The notes beneath the pieces were generated by a model, which made no database searches, was not told the origin of the DNA, and was given only the letters and a program-made list of their open reading frames with translations. The position numbers and the translations under genes are program-made. A DNA stretch of 64,000 nucleotides from Microcosmobacter sp040493455 (GTDB taxonomy: Bacteria; Bacteroidota; Bacteroidia; Flavobacteriales; Flavobacteriaceae), in the NCBI RefSeq assembly GCF_040493455.1, contig NZ_JANFDA010000001.1:372001-436000 (forward strand), given 5' to 3'. This document shows positions 1 through 8,476 of the stretch, one piece after another (the first letter of the stretch is position 1; every line of letters begins with the position of its first letter).

Positions 1-313
1 GACCTCTATCATCTCCAGATCCTCCATACGTTTTATTTAAAAGTATGTTTCCTTCTTGATCTAGTTTCAAAAACCAATAATCGTTTACTTCTAAGGTTTT
101 GTTTGAGAGATCTCCATCCGTACTATTCGTATATCCTAAGACAGCAATATTTCCATCTTGAGTCTCAATCACAGAATATGCTATATCTTCATTGGATCCT
201 CCAAAAGTTCTTGCCCATTGAACATCACCATTGAAGCTTGTTTGTGTGTTATCATCGTCATTAGCACAAGCAAAGCACAGGGCTAATCCTAATATTGCCG
301 CTATCTTTTTCAT
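1..313 (-). CDS. Lipoprotein, N-terminal part only (C-terminus off the window)
   Basis: The reading frame starts at the ATG complementary to 311-313 and runs off the left edge. It begins with a short signal peptide ending in a lipobox-like FACA, followed by an Asp/Asn-rich stretch, as in Bacteroidota surface lipoproteins. The mature part contains WARTFGGSNED and later TYGGSGDD, a spaced GGS-type motif found in long repeat lipoproteins that probably fold as propellers or solenoids. It lies 4 bp upstream of the next gene's coordinates on the same strand, but after it in transcription order, so the two may be co-transcribed. Exact function is unknown. Confidence 0.7.
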   Translation of the reverse strand, partial: MKKIAAILGLALCFACANDDDNTQTSFNGDVQWARTFGGSNEDIAYSVIETQDGNIAVLGYTNSTDGDLSNKTLEVNDYWFLKLDQEGNILLNKTYGGSGDDRG

Positions 314-317
314 TATT

Positions 318-1556
318 TTAATTACTGCTTCTTATTACAAATAATCCTCCATTAATATCACTTACAATAATGTTACCGCTAGGAAAATATGGATATACAT
401 TCCATGCTCCGCTAAAAGCTGTATCATTATCTTGTGGATATGTATCAAAAAATCCCGACTCGGTCATTGTCTGTGTTCCAACAGCATTGAGGCTTAATGC
501 TCTCATTCCCGCAGTATAACTAGCCATGTAATATGTATTCCCAAGTACATAACCGTTATGATCAATAGCAGCTGTTGGCCCAAGATATTGGAAATGAAAT
601 TGCGGGTTGTCTAAATCGGTAAAATCAAAAACAAGGGTTCTGGTATTAAATCCAAATGTTTGTTCATCGGTTTCATCACCTAAGATAAAATAACGCATAT
701 CCTCAGTAAACCATCCTTGGTGTGTATAACCTATATTGCTATAGCTTATCGTTGATATGGATGTTGGGTTATCCTTATCGGATACATCAACAATAACAAC
801 TTCGTCTTCATTACTTCCTATTAAAATTTCTTTCCCTATATAATCTGCATCTGGTCCTGTATAATTAATCACTTGTGCATCGTGTGTGTAAGCGCCTTCT
901 GAGTACCCGCCTGCGGCTTCAGGAAAGGTTGGGTTTTGAATATTCACAAAATGAGGTCCTCCATTAAATGTTGTTGTTCCAACAGCATAAGCAAATCCTG
1001 AAGACTCATTAATAACTATATTATGCGCATTACCAAATCCTGAGTAATGTCCATCTACACTAAAGGTAACTGGTGGGTTGGTAACATCTCTTAGTCTTGT
1101 AAGATCAAAAACCTGCATTCCATGATTGGGCGCTTCACTAACTATAAAGGCATGATTATTATATACCTTAACATCTCTCCAAGGGCTATTTTGGGTTTGT
1201 GTTGGTAAAGTCCCTAACATAATAGGGTTTATAGGATCAGAGATGTCTACAAAAGCAGTTCCTGAGTTTAATCCTACCAATGCGTATTCTTTAGAATTAC
1301 TTGGGTCTACCCAGCCCCAAGAATCATTAGCTTCTACTGCACCTAAATCAGACAGTGACACGTGACTCATAAAATCAAATCCGTTACAGGGATATATTCC
1401 TGCTGCCAAACCATTGGTGCATGGCTCTCCTATAACCTGAGCAGGGTCTGGATCGTTGTTTTGACCTCCACCATCATTATCATCAGAACAACTAATTAAA
1501 AAAATGAAGCAAAATAAAGGCACAAAAAGTTTGGTGCCAATGATTAATCTTTTCAT
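318..1556 (-). CDS. Choice-of-anchor B family lipoprotein (LVIVD-type propeller)
   Basis: A 412-residue protein. Residues 1-23 form a lipoprotein signal ending in FLISC, and the following acidic linker SDDNDGGG is typical of lipoproteins moved to the Bacteroidota surface. The body has repeated units such as YALVGLNSGTAFVDISDP and NHAFIVSEAPNHGMQVFDL, which fit the LVIVD/choice-of-anchor B beta-propeller family. Length matches that family (about 400). The ATG at 1554-1556 directly precedes the signal peptide. Its role is not known; the family is usually cell-surface or secreted. It is probably transcribed together with the downstream lipoprotein at the left edge. Confidence 0.75.
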   Translation of the reverse strand: MKRLIIGTKLFVPLFCFIFLISCSDDNDGGGQNNDPDPAQVIGEPCTNGLAAGIYPCNGFDFMSHVSLSDLGAVEANDSWGWVDPSNSKEYALVGLNSGTAFVDISDPINPIMLGTLPTQTQNSPWRDVKVYNNHAFIVSEAPNHGMQVFDLTRLRDVTNPPVTFSVDGHYSGFGNAHNIVINESSGFAYAVGTTTFNGGPHFVNIQNPTFPEAAGGYSEGAYTHDAQVINYTGPDADYIGKEILIGSNEDEVVIVDVSDKDNPTSISTISYSNIGYTHQGWFTEDMRYFILGDETDEQTFGFNTRTLVFDFTDLDNPQFHFQYLGPTAAIDHNGYVLGNTYYMASYTAGMRALSLNAVGTQTMTESGFFDTYPQDNDTAFSGAWNVYPYFPSGNIIVSDINGGLFVIRSSN

Positions 1557-1640
1557 AGGGACAATTTTTTTAAGTCTTAAAGTTAACCATAAAATGTGAC
1601 TCTTTGTCTTAAAGTATCAAAGACATTTTTAGTTATGAAA

Positions 1641-2324
1641 CTAAAAAAACACAGCAACACCAAAAATCAACATGCTTTGATTGCCTTTAAAGTTGCTCTC
1701 TCCACCAGTGGTATCGAGGTTTTGGTCATTGAGTTTCTCTAGAGTATTTAAGAAGCTGTATACATAATGTGCAGAGACTTTGAAATGATCAAAACCAGCA
1801 GTTGCACCAACCATTCCATTTACGTTAAAATTGGAAACATCTTCGATGTCTTTTGCTTGGAGGTTGGTATAGTTTTGAATAAAATAGTTTTCATGGCTTC
1901 CATCCTGAAGCTCTAAATTGCTATTGTATTGTAGCATTGGGCCCGCATCAATGGTAATGTTGTTGCCTACAAGCTTCAAGTGGCCAATCAATCCAGCCTG
2001 TACAGTAAATACTTTGTATTCGGTAAGCGTAGTTTCTGTGCTTGCGCCAGTTGTCCTGGTTTCAATCTCAAAAGGATTCTGGGTAAGCTGAATCATATAA
2101 CTGAGATTATACCATTTGTTTGGCAAATCAACAGTTGCAGAAGCACCAAGCATCCATCCTGTTCCTTTTTTGGTTTCAAAGTTGTCTGTAATGATATCGT
2201 ATTGGGTGAGACCTCCCATAATTCCAACATTGTTTTGGATGCGATATCTGCGATGCTGCGAGAAACAGACTGTAACAAAACCTATACAAAAGACTACTAA
2301 TAAGGAAAGTTGCTTAATTTTCAT
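1641..2324 (-). CDS. Outer-membrane beta-barrel protein, unknown role
   Basis: I start this at the ATG complementary to 2322-2324 (MKIKQLSLLVV), because a normal signal peptide begins there and ends near CFSQ; a start 21 bp upstream would put a polar stretch before it. The mature 200 residues alternate polar and hydrophobic positions with many aromatic strand ends (NNVGIMGGLTQYDI, KVSAHYVYSF) and finish in a hydrophobic strand ending AVFF, the usual C-terminal strand of a barrel. No known receptor motif is visible, so this is a small barrel of the PorT/OmpW-like size class, without firm family assignment. Confidence 0.6.
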   Translation of the reverse strand: MKIKQLSLLVVFCIGFVTVCFSQHRRYRIQNNVGIMGGLTQYDIITDNFETKKGTGWMLGASATVDLPNKWYNLSYMIQLTQNPFEIETRTTGASTETTLTEYKVFTVQAGLIGHLKLVGNNITIDAGPMLQYNSNLELQDGSHENYFIQNYTNLQAKDIEDVSNFNVNGMVGATAGFDHFKVSAHYVYSFLNTLEKLNDQNLDTTGGESNFKGNQSMLIFGVAVFF

Positions 2325-2398
2325 GTTCTTGGTATCAAAGGGCATAAATATAACTTAATTTAGCATCAATTATTTTGTCTAACCATTAAAACACTGTT

Positions 2399-3331
2399 AT
2401 GGGTCAATTTATTTTCATTCCTGTTATTTTTTTCGGTCTTATTATTCTAATCTCTGCATTCTTCATTGTAAAGCAGCAAACTGCAGCTGTTATTGAACGC
2501 TTTGGTAGATTCCATAGCATAAGACATTCAGGATTACATATCAAAATCCCTCTTGTTGATAGAATTGCAGGAAAATTGAGTTTGAAAATCCAGCAATTGG
2601 ATGTTATTGTAGAAACAAAAACCTTAGACGACGTATTTGTACGTTTGAAGGTTTCCGTTCAGTATAAAGTAATTAAGGATAAGGTTTACGAGGCTTTCTA
2701 TAAGCTAGATTATCCTCACGATCAAATTACGTCTTACGTTTTTGATGTGGTGCGTGCCGAAGTACCAAAGATGAAATTGGATGATGTCTTTGTAAAGAAA
2801 GATGATATTGCTATTGCTGTTAAGTCTGAATTGAATGACGCCATGCAAGATTATGGCTATGACATCATTAAAACTTTAGTGACAGATATCGATCCTGATT
2901 CTCAAGTTAAGGCTGCAATGAATAGAATTAATGCTGCTGAGCGCGAAAAGATTGCTGCACAGTTTGAAGGTGATGCACAACGTATTCTTATTGTTGAAAA
3001 GGCTAAAGCTGAAGCTGAAAGCAAGCGCTTACAAGGTCAAGGTATTGCTGATCAACGTCGTGAAATTGCTCGTGGTTTAGAGGAATCCGTAGAAGTACTA
3101 AATGGTGTTGGTATCAACTCACAAGAGGCATCTGCCCTTATCGTTGTAACGCAGCACTATGATACACTTCAGTCTATTGGTGAGGAAACTAATAGTAACC
3201 TCATCTTATTGCCAAACTCTCCACAGGCTGGTAGCGATATGCTAAACAATATGGTAGCTAGTTTTACAGCAAGTAACCAAATTGGAGAGGCTATGAAGCA
3301 ACAGAATAACAAAAAGAAGGAAGAGGAATAA
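2399..3331 (+). CDS. SPFH/Band 7 membrane protein (stomatin/QmcA-like)
   Basis: A 310-residue protein. One N-terminal membrane segment (residues about 3-23, FIFIPVIFFGLIILISAFFI) is followed by a Band 7 domain: TAAVIERFGRFHSIRHSGLHIKIP, then the central VRAEVPKMKLDDVF and a long charged helix AEREKIAAQFEGDAQRILIVEKAKAEAES, which forms the coiled coil of SPFH rings. Proteins of this kind scaffold membrane microdomains and protease complexes. It stands alone on the plus strand between minus-strand genes and ends at a clear terminator at 3361. Confidence 0.9.
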   Translation: MGQFIFIPVIFFGLIILISAFFIVKQQTAAVIERFGRFHSIRHSGLHIKIPLVDRIAGKLSLKIQQLDVIVETKTLDDVFVRLKVSVQYKVIKDKVYEAFYKLDYPHDQITSYVFDVVRAEVPKMKLDDVFVKKDDIAIAVKSELNDAMQDYGYDIIKTLVTDIDPDSQVKAAMNRINAAEREKIAAQFEGDAQRILIVEKAKAEAESKRLQGQGIADQRREIARGLEESVEVLNGVGINSQEASALIVVTQHYDTLQSIGEETNSNLILLPNSPQAGSDMLNNMVASFTASNQIGEAMKQQNNKKKEEE

Positions 3332-3360
3332 AGAATTCTCGACTTCCTTTCAAATAACAG

Positions 3361-3391
3361 AACCCTCGATGTAATGTCGAGGGTTTTTTTT
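3361..3391 (+). terminator. Rho-independent terminator after the SPFH gene
   Basis: A 9-bp stem AACCCTCGA/TCGAGGGTT with a 7-nt loop is followed by a run of T. It ends 2 bp before the stop codon of the converging lipoprotein gene. Confidence 0.9.
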
Positions 3392-3393
3392 GG

Positions 3394-4698
3394 TTAATTA
3401 AAAACGTTTTTGGATTTCTCAAATAGCTCCAGTCCCTTTTCTTTTATTTCTTTCTGAGCTGCATCTATAGATTCTTCTGAGGAGTATTTATTAATGTTCT
3501 TTTGCAAGTCTGTAATAAAGTCTAAACTGCTTTTTAGTTCTTCAGGAGCATTGATATTATTGGCTTTTAAAACACGTTCCCAATCGACTTGTTTTGCTTG
3601 TGCATACATATAGCTTGCAACAATTTTACTCAAAAATATTTTGTCATAAACTCCATTGAGAACCTTGTCTGTCTCTCTTTTTTCTATATAAGATATGGCT
3701 TCGTCAATAGATTTCTTTTCTGCATCGGAAAGTATATCGCTTGTTTTTAGCTCTTGTAGAGCTGCTATTGCTTTTTCTGGGTTTTCTTTTTTGGTATAGA
3801 AATAAACTTTTACTGCTTGTATAATTTCATTATTAGCTCCCGACTCGTCCGCAATTTCTATAGCGGTTTCAAAATCTTTCATGGCTTCTTTTTCAGAAAC
3901 CTCATTGTCCATTTTGAGTCGATCTAAGCCTCTCAAAAGATAATTTAAAACCAGAATATATTCTCTTGCATTCTCCTTGGTTTCAAAACCAAATCCTGAA
4001 ATATTAAATGACGTGTAAAAGTTGGCTTCAGGATGCTTTTCAATCCAATCGATATTCTGTGTTAACTCGTGCTCTGATAAATAATAGAGTTCCTTTTGAA
4101 ACAGCATAAGGTTTCTAAATATCATGAAAACAGCCTTGAATTCACCATCTGGAATTATTTCTGGATCGACCATAGACAATTCATAAGAAAATGACCATTT
4201 TCCGAAGTCTCTTAACACTAAACCAAATGCGGCAAAAGCTATATGCTCTCCTGCTTTTTGTTGTTTTATTTCTTCAGCTGTTAGGTTGCGCCCAGTTGAA
4301 TTATTCTCAAAAAAAGACGGTAAAATATCTTCATCAAAATCTTCTATGATATCTTTTGATGTCTTGAATGTTCTATAGAATCTAATGTAATCTAAAGCGG
4401 TTAATTCACTATTTCGATCCTTATTGTAAAGCTTTTTAAACTCTGAATTTGTTTCAATAATATCTTCTATCTCTGGATGTTCCTTTTTTAGCTTAGCTAG
4501 TTGTAAGCTGTCCATCTCAGAGATTTTTTTATTGACTTTAATGTACTTATATAGCAGTGTTGGAAGCGTATTGATTTTCGATTCTAATGCTTTTCTATCT
4601 TCTTCAATCAATACAGATTTATCTTCTTCCTTTTCTAGCATGGAGCAGCCAAACGCGAGAAAGGCCACTATAATTAGAGTTATCTTTTTGATATTCAT
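3394..4698 (-). CDS. Lipoprotein of unknown function, all-helical
   Basis: I place the start at the ATG complementary to 4696-4698 (MNIKKITLIIVAFLAFGC), which gives a 434-residue lipoprotein with Cys18 as the lipidated residue; an upstream in-frame ATG would overlap glnS and bury the signal. The rest is charged and helical, with stretches such as AMKDFETAIEIADESGANNEIIQAVKVYFYTKK that look like TPR-type helix pairs. No domain is recognised with confidence. It starts 8 bp after the glnS stop, so it is probably transcribed with glnS. Confidence 0.6.
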   Translation of the reverse strand: MNIKKITLIIVAFLAFGCSMLEKEEDKSVLIEEDRKALESKINTLPTLLYKYIKVNKKISEMDSLQLAKLKKEHPEIEDIIETNSEFKKLYNKDRNSELTALDYIRFYRTFKTSKDIIEDFDEDILPSFFENNSTGRNLTAEEIKQQKAGEHIAFAAFGLVLRDFGKWSFSYELSMVDPEIIPDGEFKAVFMIFRNLMLFQKELYYLSEHELTQNIDWIEKHPEANFYTSFNISGFGFETKENAREYILVLNYLLRGLDRLKMDNEVSEKEAMKDFETAIEIADESGANNEIIQAVKVYFYTKKENPEKAIAALQELKTSDILSDAEKKSIDEAISYIEKRETDKVLNGVYDKIFLSKIVASYMYAQAKQVDWERVLKANNINAPEELKSSLDFITDLQKNINKYSSEESIDAAQKEIKEKGLELFEKSKNVFN

Positions 4699-4705
4699 TA
4701 TCAAA

Positions 4706-6733
4706 CTATATGGTTTTAGCTTCCGCAACCAATAACTCATTCTTATCTTCTAATGCCTTTGCTATGAAATCATTAATTGCATCGTTGCGTTCTAAGCCAT
4801 TTTGAAGCATTACATTAAGCGTTATCGTTGTAGCGATACGTGTGCCTACTTTTTTTGCAGCGGTGCCAAATAAAGGCTCTAAATCTTCATAAGCGACATT
4901 CTTGGCAAGCTCTTGTATCTCTACTTTGACTTTTTGTTGCTTTTCTTCAGGAAGATTGGTGTATTTCTTTCCTAGTTGCTTAATCACGTCGATAGGCTTG
5001 CGCTGTGATTGCTGCTGAGGTTTTGGTTGGTTTTGGTTGGTGTTCTGTTTCGGTTTACTTCGACTACGCTCAGCACTAGTCTGCTTTGCCCAAGTATCTC
5101 TAAGTCCAACTGTTTTGTTGAATACTAGATGTTCGGAAGTTGAATCGTCATCAACATTAAAATATCCTAGCCTCTGGAACTGGAATCGCTCTCCTACTTC
5201 AACATTAGCCAAGCTTGGTTCTATAAACGCTTCTCTAACTCTTAACGAATTAGGGTTTATAAACTCCATGAAGTCCTTGTCTCCATGACCATCTGGAGCT
5301 TCGTCCATAAACAAGCGATCGTATTCTCTTACTTCTGCTTTAATAGCGTGTTTTATAGATACCCAATGCAGTGTGCCTTTAACTCTTCGGGATGTATCTG
5401 TATCGTAAGTACAATGAATTTCTGTAATATTTCCTTCTGAATCTTTGACGACGCTTTCTGCTTTAATGATATATGCATTCTTAAGTCTTACCTCGCCTCC
5501 AAGTTTCAATCTGAAAAACTTATTACCTGCTTCTTCCTTGAAATCTTCACGCTCTATATAAAGCTCCCGAGAGAATGGTACTTTCCTAAACCCTGCGCTT
5601 TCATCTTCCTGATTGTTTTCTGCTTCTAACCATTCTTCTTTATCTTCAGGATAATTAGTGATAACCAGCTTCACAGGATCCAAAACGGCCATAACACGGT
5701 TGGTGGTTTTGTTGAGATCTTCTCTAACACAAAACTCCAGCAGTGATACGTCTATAACATTATCGCGCTTCGCGACTCCTACTCTTTCAATAAAATGACG
5801 AATCGATTTCGGTGTGTAGCCTCTTCGTCTTAAACCAGAAATTGTTGGCATTCTAGGGTCATCCCAGCCAGTCACAACACCTTCATTAACCAAGCGCAAT
5901 AACTTACGTTTACTCATGATGGTATAACTCAAATTCAGTCGCGCAAATTCACGCTGTTTTGGTGGTAATGGCAATGATTCTTTGTCATATTCATAGACAT
6001 TGTCTCTAAACCAGTTATACAACTTTCTATGCGGCTTAAATTCTAAAGAGCAAAGCGAATGTGATATCTGTTCTATATAGTCGCTTTCACCGTGTGTCCA
6101 GTCGTACATAGGGTAGATACACCACTCATCTCCTGTTCTATGGTGATGTGCATACATGATGCGATACATGATTGGATCGCGCATCAGCATATTTGGGTCT
6201 TCCATATCGATTTTAGCACGAAGTACATGTGTACCTGCTTCGAACTCACCATTCTTCATTCTGGTGAATAAATCGAGGTTCTCTTCTATACTTCGGTCTC
6301 TGTATGGGCTGTTTGTTCCAACTTGTGTTGGTGTGCCTTTTTGTTCAGCCATTACTTCAGAAGTTTGGCTATCTACATACGCTTTTCCGTCTTTAATCAA
6401 CTGAATTGCCCAATCGTATAGTTTTTGGAAATAGTCTGAAGAATACAGTTCATTTTCCCATTGGTAACCAAGCCATTGTATGTCTCGCTTTATAGCATCT
6501 ACGTATTCTTGCTCTTCCTTTGCTGGGTTGGTATCATCGAATCTAAGGTTTACGGGTGCATTGTAGTGCTCTCCCAGTCCAAAACTAATCCCAATAGCTT
6601 TGGTGTGACCAATATGTAAATATCCATTAGGTTCTGGCGGGAAACGAAACCTCAGCTTATCTTTTGATAAACCATTGGCTAGATCTTCTTCTATAATTTG
6701 CTCAATAAAATTGAGTGATTTGTATTCTGACAT
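4706..6733 (-). CDS. glnS: Glutaminyl-tRNA synthetase with C-terminal helical extension
   Basis: A 675-residue class I aminoacyl-tRNA synthetase that charges tRNA-Gln. The HIGH motif is in RFPPEPNGYLHIGHTKA (about residues 26-42) and the KMSKS-type motif in LSYTIMSKRKL. The catalytic core and beta-barrel anticodon-binding region end near residue 550 (RDTWAKQ). After that comes a Gln/Asn/Pro-rich linker and a helical domain of about 100 residues (RKPIDVIKQLGKKY onward) that resembles the YqeY/GatB-tail domains attached to some bacterial GlnRS. At the joint, the peptide SAERSRS is encoded by a dispersed DNA repeat (5057-5076). A -7 box at 6753-6760 gives a short leader. Confidence 0.95.
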   Translation of the reverse strand: MSEYKSLNFIEQIIEEDLANGLSKDKLRFRFPPEPNGYLHIGHTKAIGISFGLGEHYNAPVNLRFDDTNPAKEEQEYVDAIKRDIQWLGYQWENELYSSDYFQKLYDWAIQLIKDGKAYVDSQTSEVMAEQKGTPTQVGTNSPYRDRSIEENLDLFTRMKNGEFEAGTHVLRAKIDMEDPNMLMRDPIMYRIMYAHHHRTGDEWCIYPMYDWTHGESDYIEQISHSLCSLEFKPHRKLYNWFRDNVYEYDKESLPLPPKQREFARLNLSYTIMSKRKLLRLVNEGVVTGWDDPRMPTISGLRRRGYTPKSIRHFIERVGVAKRDNVIDVSLLEFCVREDLNKTTNRVMAVLDPVKLVITNYPEDKEEWLEAENNQEDESAGFRKVPFSRELYIEREDFKEEAGNKFFRLKLGGEVRLKNAYIIKAESVVKDSEGNITEIHCTYDTDTSRRVKGTLHWVSIKHAIKAEVREYDRLFMDEAPDGHGDKDFMEFINPNSLRVREAFIEPSLANVEVGERFQFQRLGYFNVDDDSTSEHLVFNKTVGLRDTWAKQTSAERSRSKPKQNTNQNQPKPQQQSQRKPIDVIKQLGKKYTNLPEEKQQKVKVEIQELAKNVAYEDLEPLFGTAAKKVGTRIATTITLNVMLQNGLERNDAINDFIAKALEDKNELLVAEAKTI
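5057..5076 (-). repeat. Dispersed CTGAGCG-AGTCGAA repeat inside glnS
   Basis: Read on the minus strand this is GTGCTGAGCGTAGTCGAAGT. It is the same word found between genes near 7107, 28237 and 28597 and inside rnr at 11143. In glnS it is read in frame as Ala-Glu-Arg-Ser-Arg-Ser, exactly at the join between the catalytic body and the low-complexity linker. Confidence 0.75.
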
Positions 6734-6752
6734 TTAACAAAAATTTCGTCTG

Positions 6753-6760
6753 CAAAATTA
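6753..6760 (-). promoter_or_regulatory. -7 promoter box for glnS
   Basis: The minus strand reads TAATTTTG, a match to the Bacteroidota -7 consensus TAnnTTTG, 20 bp before the glnS ATG. Confidence 0.55.
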
Positions 6761-6828
6761 GACAAAATAAGTAAGACTGTTGTAACAAACAGCGGTAGTT
6801 AGACACTTATATTTTAAACCAAATTATT

Positions 6829-7038
6829 ATGCAACATAGAAATTATAAGTGTCCAAAATGTAGCAATAGAGAATATACTGTAAGTCAAATGCGTGCCACA
6901 GGTGGTACATTGTCCAAAATATTTGATATACAGAATAAAAAGTTTACCAGCGTTACTTGTGATCGTTGTTCCTACACTGAATTCTACAAAACTAAAACCA
7001 GCGCTATTAGCAACGTTTTTGACTTCTTTACCAACTAG
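6829..7038 (+). CDS. Small zinc-ribbon protein (DUF2082-like)
   Basis: A 69-residue protein with two CxxC pairs, CPKC near residue 8 and CDRC near residue 45, spaced to bind one zinc ion. The N-terminus YKCPKCSNREYTVSQMRATGG and the C-terminal TEFYKTK resemble the DUF2082 family of predicted nucleic-acid-binding zinc ribbons. Start ATG follows an AT-rich leader. No operon partner on the same strand is close. Function is not established for the family. Confidence 0.75.
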   Translation: MQHRNYKCPKCSNREYTVSQMRATGGTLSKIFDIQNKKFTSVTCDRCSYTEFYKTKTSAISNVFDFFTN

Positions 7039-7039
7039 T

Positions 7040-7140
7040 TATTCTGAGTAAATGAAGTGAGACGAAGAATCTAAGTATACGAAATCAAGAGATTCTTCAT
7101 TCCCATTTCGACTCCGCTCAATGTCCATTCTGAATGACAA
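7040..7140. repeat. Intergenic inverted repeat with a CTCCGCTCA arm
   Basis: Inner arms GAAGAATCT (7064-7072) and AGATTCTTC (7090-7098) are perfect inverted copies. The outer arms are imperfect (TTATTCTGAG on the left, TCTGAATGACAA on the right). The right arm contains TTTCGACTCCGCTCA, the reverse of the repeat core found in glnS and rnr. A sister element with the same inner arms lies at 60153-60238. It could act as a terminator or RNA-stability hairpin after the zinc-ribbon gene. Confidence 0.7.
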
Positions 7141-7206
7141 ATGTTATAGTTTACACCAATTTAAAATTTCTTTCAGAAATTCACACGAAGTGAGAAAGCG
7201 TAGTAT

Positions 7207-7214
7207 TACTTTTG
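7207..7214 (+). promoter_or_regulatory. -7 promoter box abutting folB
   Basis: TACTTTTG matches TAnnTTTG and ends only 4 bp before the folB ATG at 7219, so the predicted transcript would start at or next to the start codon (leaderless). rbfA has the same arrangement. Confidence 0.55.
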
Positions 7215-7218
7215 TGGT

Positions 7219-7581
7219 ATGGGAACGATTATCTTAGAAAACATACGACTCTATGCTTATCATGGCTGTTTGCCTGAAGAAACTAAAATAGGTAGTGATT
7301 ACAGAGTTGATCTTGAGGTTAAAGGCGACTTAGGACTTTCTTCTAAATCTGATGCTCTAGAAGATACAATCGATTATGTGTTCTTAAATAGGGTTATTGC
7401 TGAAGAAATGGCTATAACTTCTAAGTTATTGGAAACTGTTGCTAAGCGTATTCTAGGTCGTATTATATCTGAGCATGAGATGGTTAAAAAAGCTACTGTT
7501 TCTGTGAGTAAACTAAATCCGCCAATTGGTGGTGATGTGCAAAGCGTAACGATAAAAATGACCGAAAGGCGAAAAAAATAG
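7219..7581 (+). CDS. folB: Dihydroneopterin aldolase
   Basis: A 120-residue enzyme of folate synthesis that cleaves 7,8-dihydroneopterin to the hydroxymethyl pterin and glycolaldehyde. It carries the family opening IILENIRLYAYHGCLPEE with the substrate-site Tyr/His-Gly segment, the middle DALEDTIDYVFLNRVI (thymidine-type 'TIDY' motif), and the C-terminal VSVSKLNPPIGGDVQSVTI with KxxPP. Length is normal. It is followed, after a tRNA promoter, by tRNA-Cys. Confidence 0.95.
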   Translation: MGTIILENIRLYAYHGCLPEETKIGSDYRVDLEVKGDLGLSSKSDALEDTIDYVFLNRVIAEEMAITSKLLETVAKRILGRIISEHEMVKKATVSVSKLNPPIGGDVQSVTIKMTERRKK

Positions 7582-7611
7582 CGCCTAATGGTGTAAACTG
7601 TATAGTTTTTA

Positions 7612-7619
7612 TATATTTG
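7612..7619 (+). promoter_or_regulatory. -7 promoter box for tRNA-Cys
   Basis: TATATTTG, a perfect TAnnTTTG match, lies 15 bp before the tRNA 5' end. Confidence 0.6.
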
Positions 7620-7634
7620 TCGTCCGTTATAAAT

Positions 7635-7705
7635 GGCGTCTTGGCCGAGTGGCTAGGCAGAGGTCTGCAAAACCTTTTACAGCGGTTCGAATCCGCTAGA
7701 CGCCT
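7635..7705 (+). tRNA. tRNA-Cys (GCA)
   Basis: The acceptor stem GGCGTCT pairs with AGACGCC, the D arm holds GGCCGAGTGGCTAGGC, the anticodon loop is CTGCAAA with anticodon GCA, and the T arm is AGCGG-TTCGAAT-CCGCT. The discriminator is T (U73), as required for tRNA-Cys, and CCA is encoded at 7706-7708. Confidence 0.97.
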
Positions 7706-7707
7706 CC

Positions 7708-7740
7708 AAAAACCTCTAGGCTATGCTTAGGGGTTTTTTT
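7708..7740 (+). terminator. Terminator after tRNA-Cys
   Basis: An imperfect hairpin AACCTCTAG...CTTAGGGGTT is followed by seven T. The T run reaches the stop codon of the converging LysE-type gene. Confidence 0.7.
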
Positions 7741-8443
7741 AATGTCCGTTGGGTAGTTTGTCTTTTATTGGATTAATATTCTCTAGACGTTCTTTATTCT
7801 TTTGATAGGCTTCCGGAAATAAGCCTTGAACAAATAATAGAATTCCAAAACCTAATATTACAAGTGCAACAATCTTCTTCGTCTTGAAAATTAAACGTGG
7901 TGTAAGCCTGCTTTTTAAACGTTTGGCTAGGAAAATCTTTATTAAATCTACTAGGAAATAAACCACCAGCATAGTTACCACAAAGACCATTACTCCGTTT
8001 TCCGAACTGGTAATTGTACTGCCTATGACAATAAAGCCAAGCCAGCCTAATAGTACACCAATATTGATGAAGTTCAGCAAAAATCCTTTTAGAAATAACT
8101 TTCCGTAGTCTTTGTTGTTAATTTCTACTTTTTGGTGTTCTCGTACTATGGATCGAAAAGATTTAGAGGTTTTTATAAATGAAATGATGCCGTAAGTAAT
8201 CAATAACACGCCTCCAAAGACTAGGAAGTTAGGATCGTCTTTTATCTTATCTAGTAAATTATTGATACTAGAAAATGCTAAAAGAATAAATACTATATCT
8301 GCTAAGATGACACCCATATCAAAGACAATAGCACAACGAAATCCTTTTGTAGCACTAGTTTCTAGTAATACAAAAAATACTGGTCCTATAGTAAAGGCCA
8401 GTATTATTCCGAATGGTATTGCTGCTAAGATGTCATCTAGCAT
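7739..8443 (-). CDS. LysE family amino-acid exporter/translocator
   Basis: A 234-residue inner-membrane protein with about six hydrophobic segments. The N-terminus IPFGIILAFTIGPVFFVLLETSATKGFR carries the LysE/RhtB family signature (GPxF...ET...G.R). The middle LLNFINIGVLLGWLGFI corresponds to the second half of the transporter fold. The family exports amino acids or related small molecules by proton exchange; the substrate here cannot be read from sequence. It heads no obvious operon. Confidence 0.85.
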   Translation of the reverse strand: MLDDILAAIPFGIILAFTIGPVFFVLLETSATKGFRCAIVFDMGVILADIVFILLAFSSINNLLDKIKDDPNFLVFGGVLLITYGIISFIKTSKSFRSIVREHQKVEINNKDYGKLFLKGFLLNFINIGVLLGWLGFIVIGSTITSSENGVMVFVVTMLVVYFLVDLIKIFLAKRLKSRLTPRLIFKTKKIVALVILGFGILLFVQGLFPEAYQKNKERLENINPIKDKLPNGH

Positions 8444-8476
8444 TGTATAGATTATTTATCGTTAAAAAGATACTAT

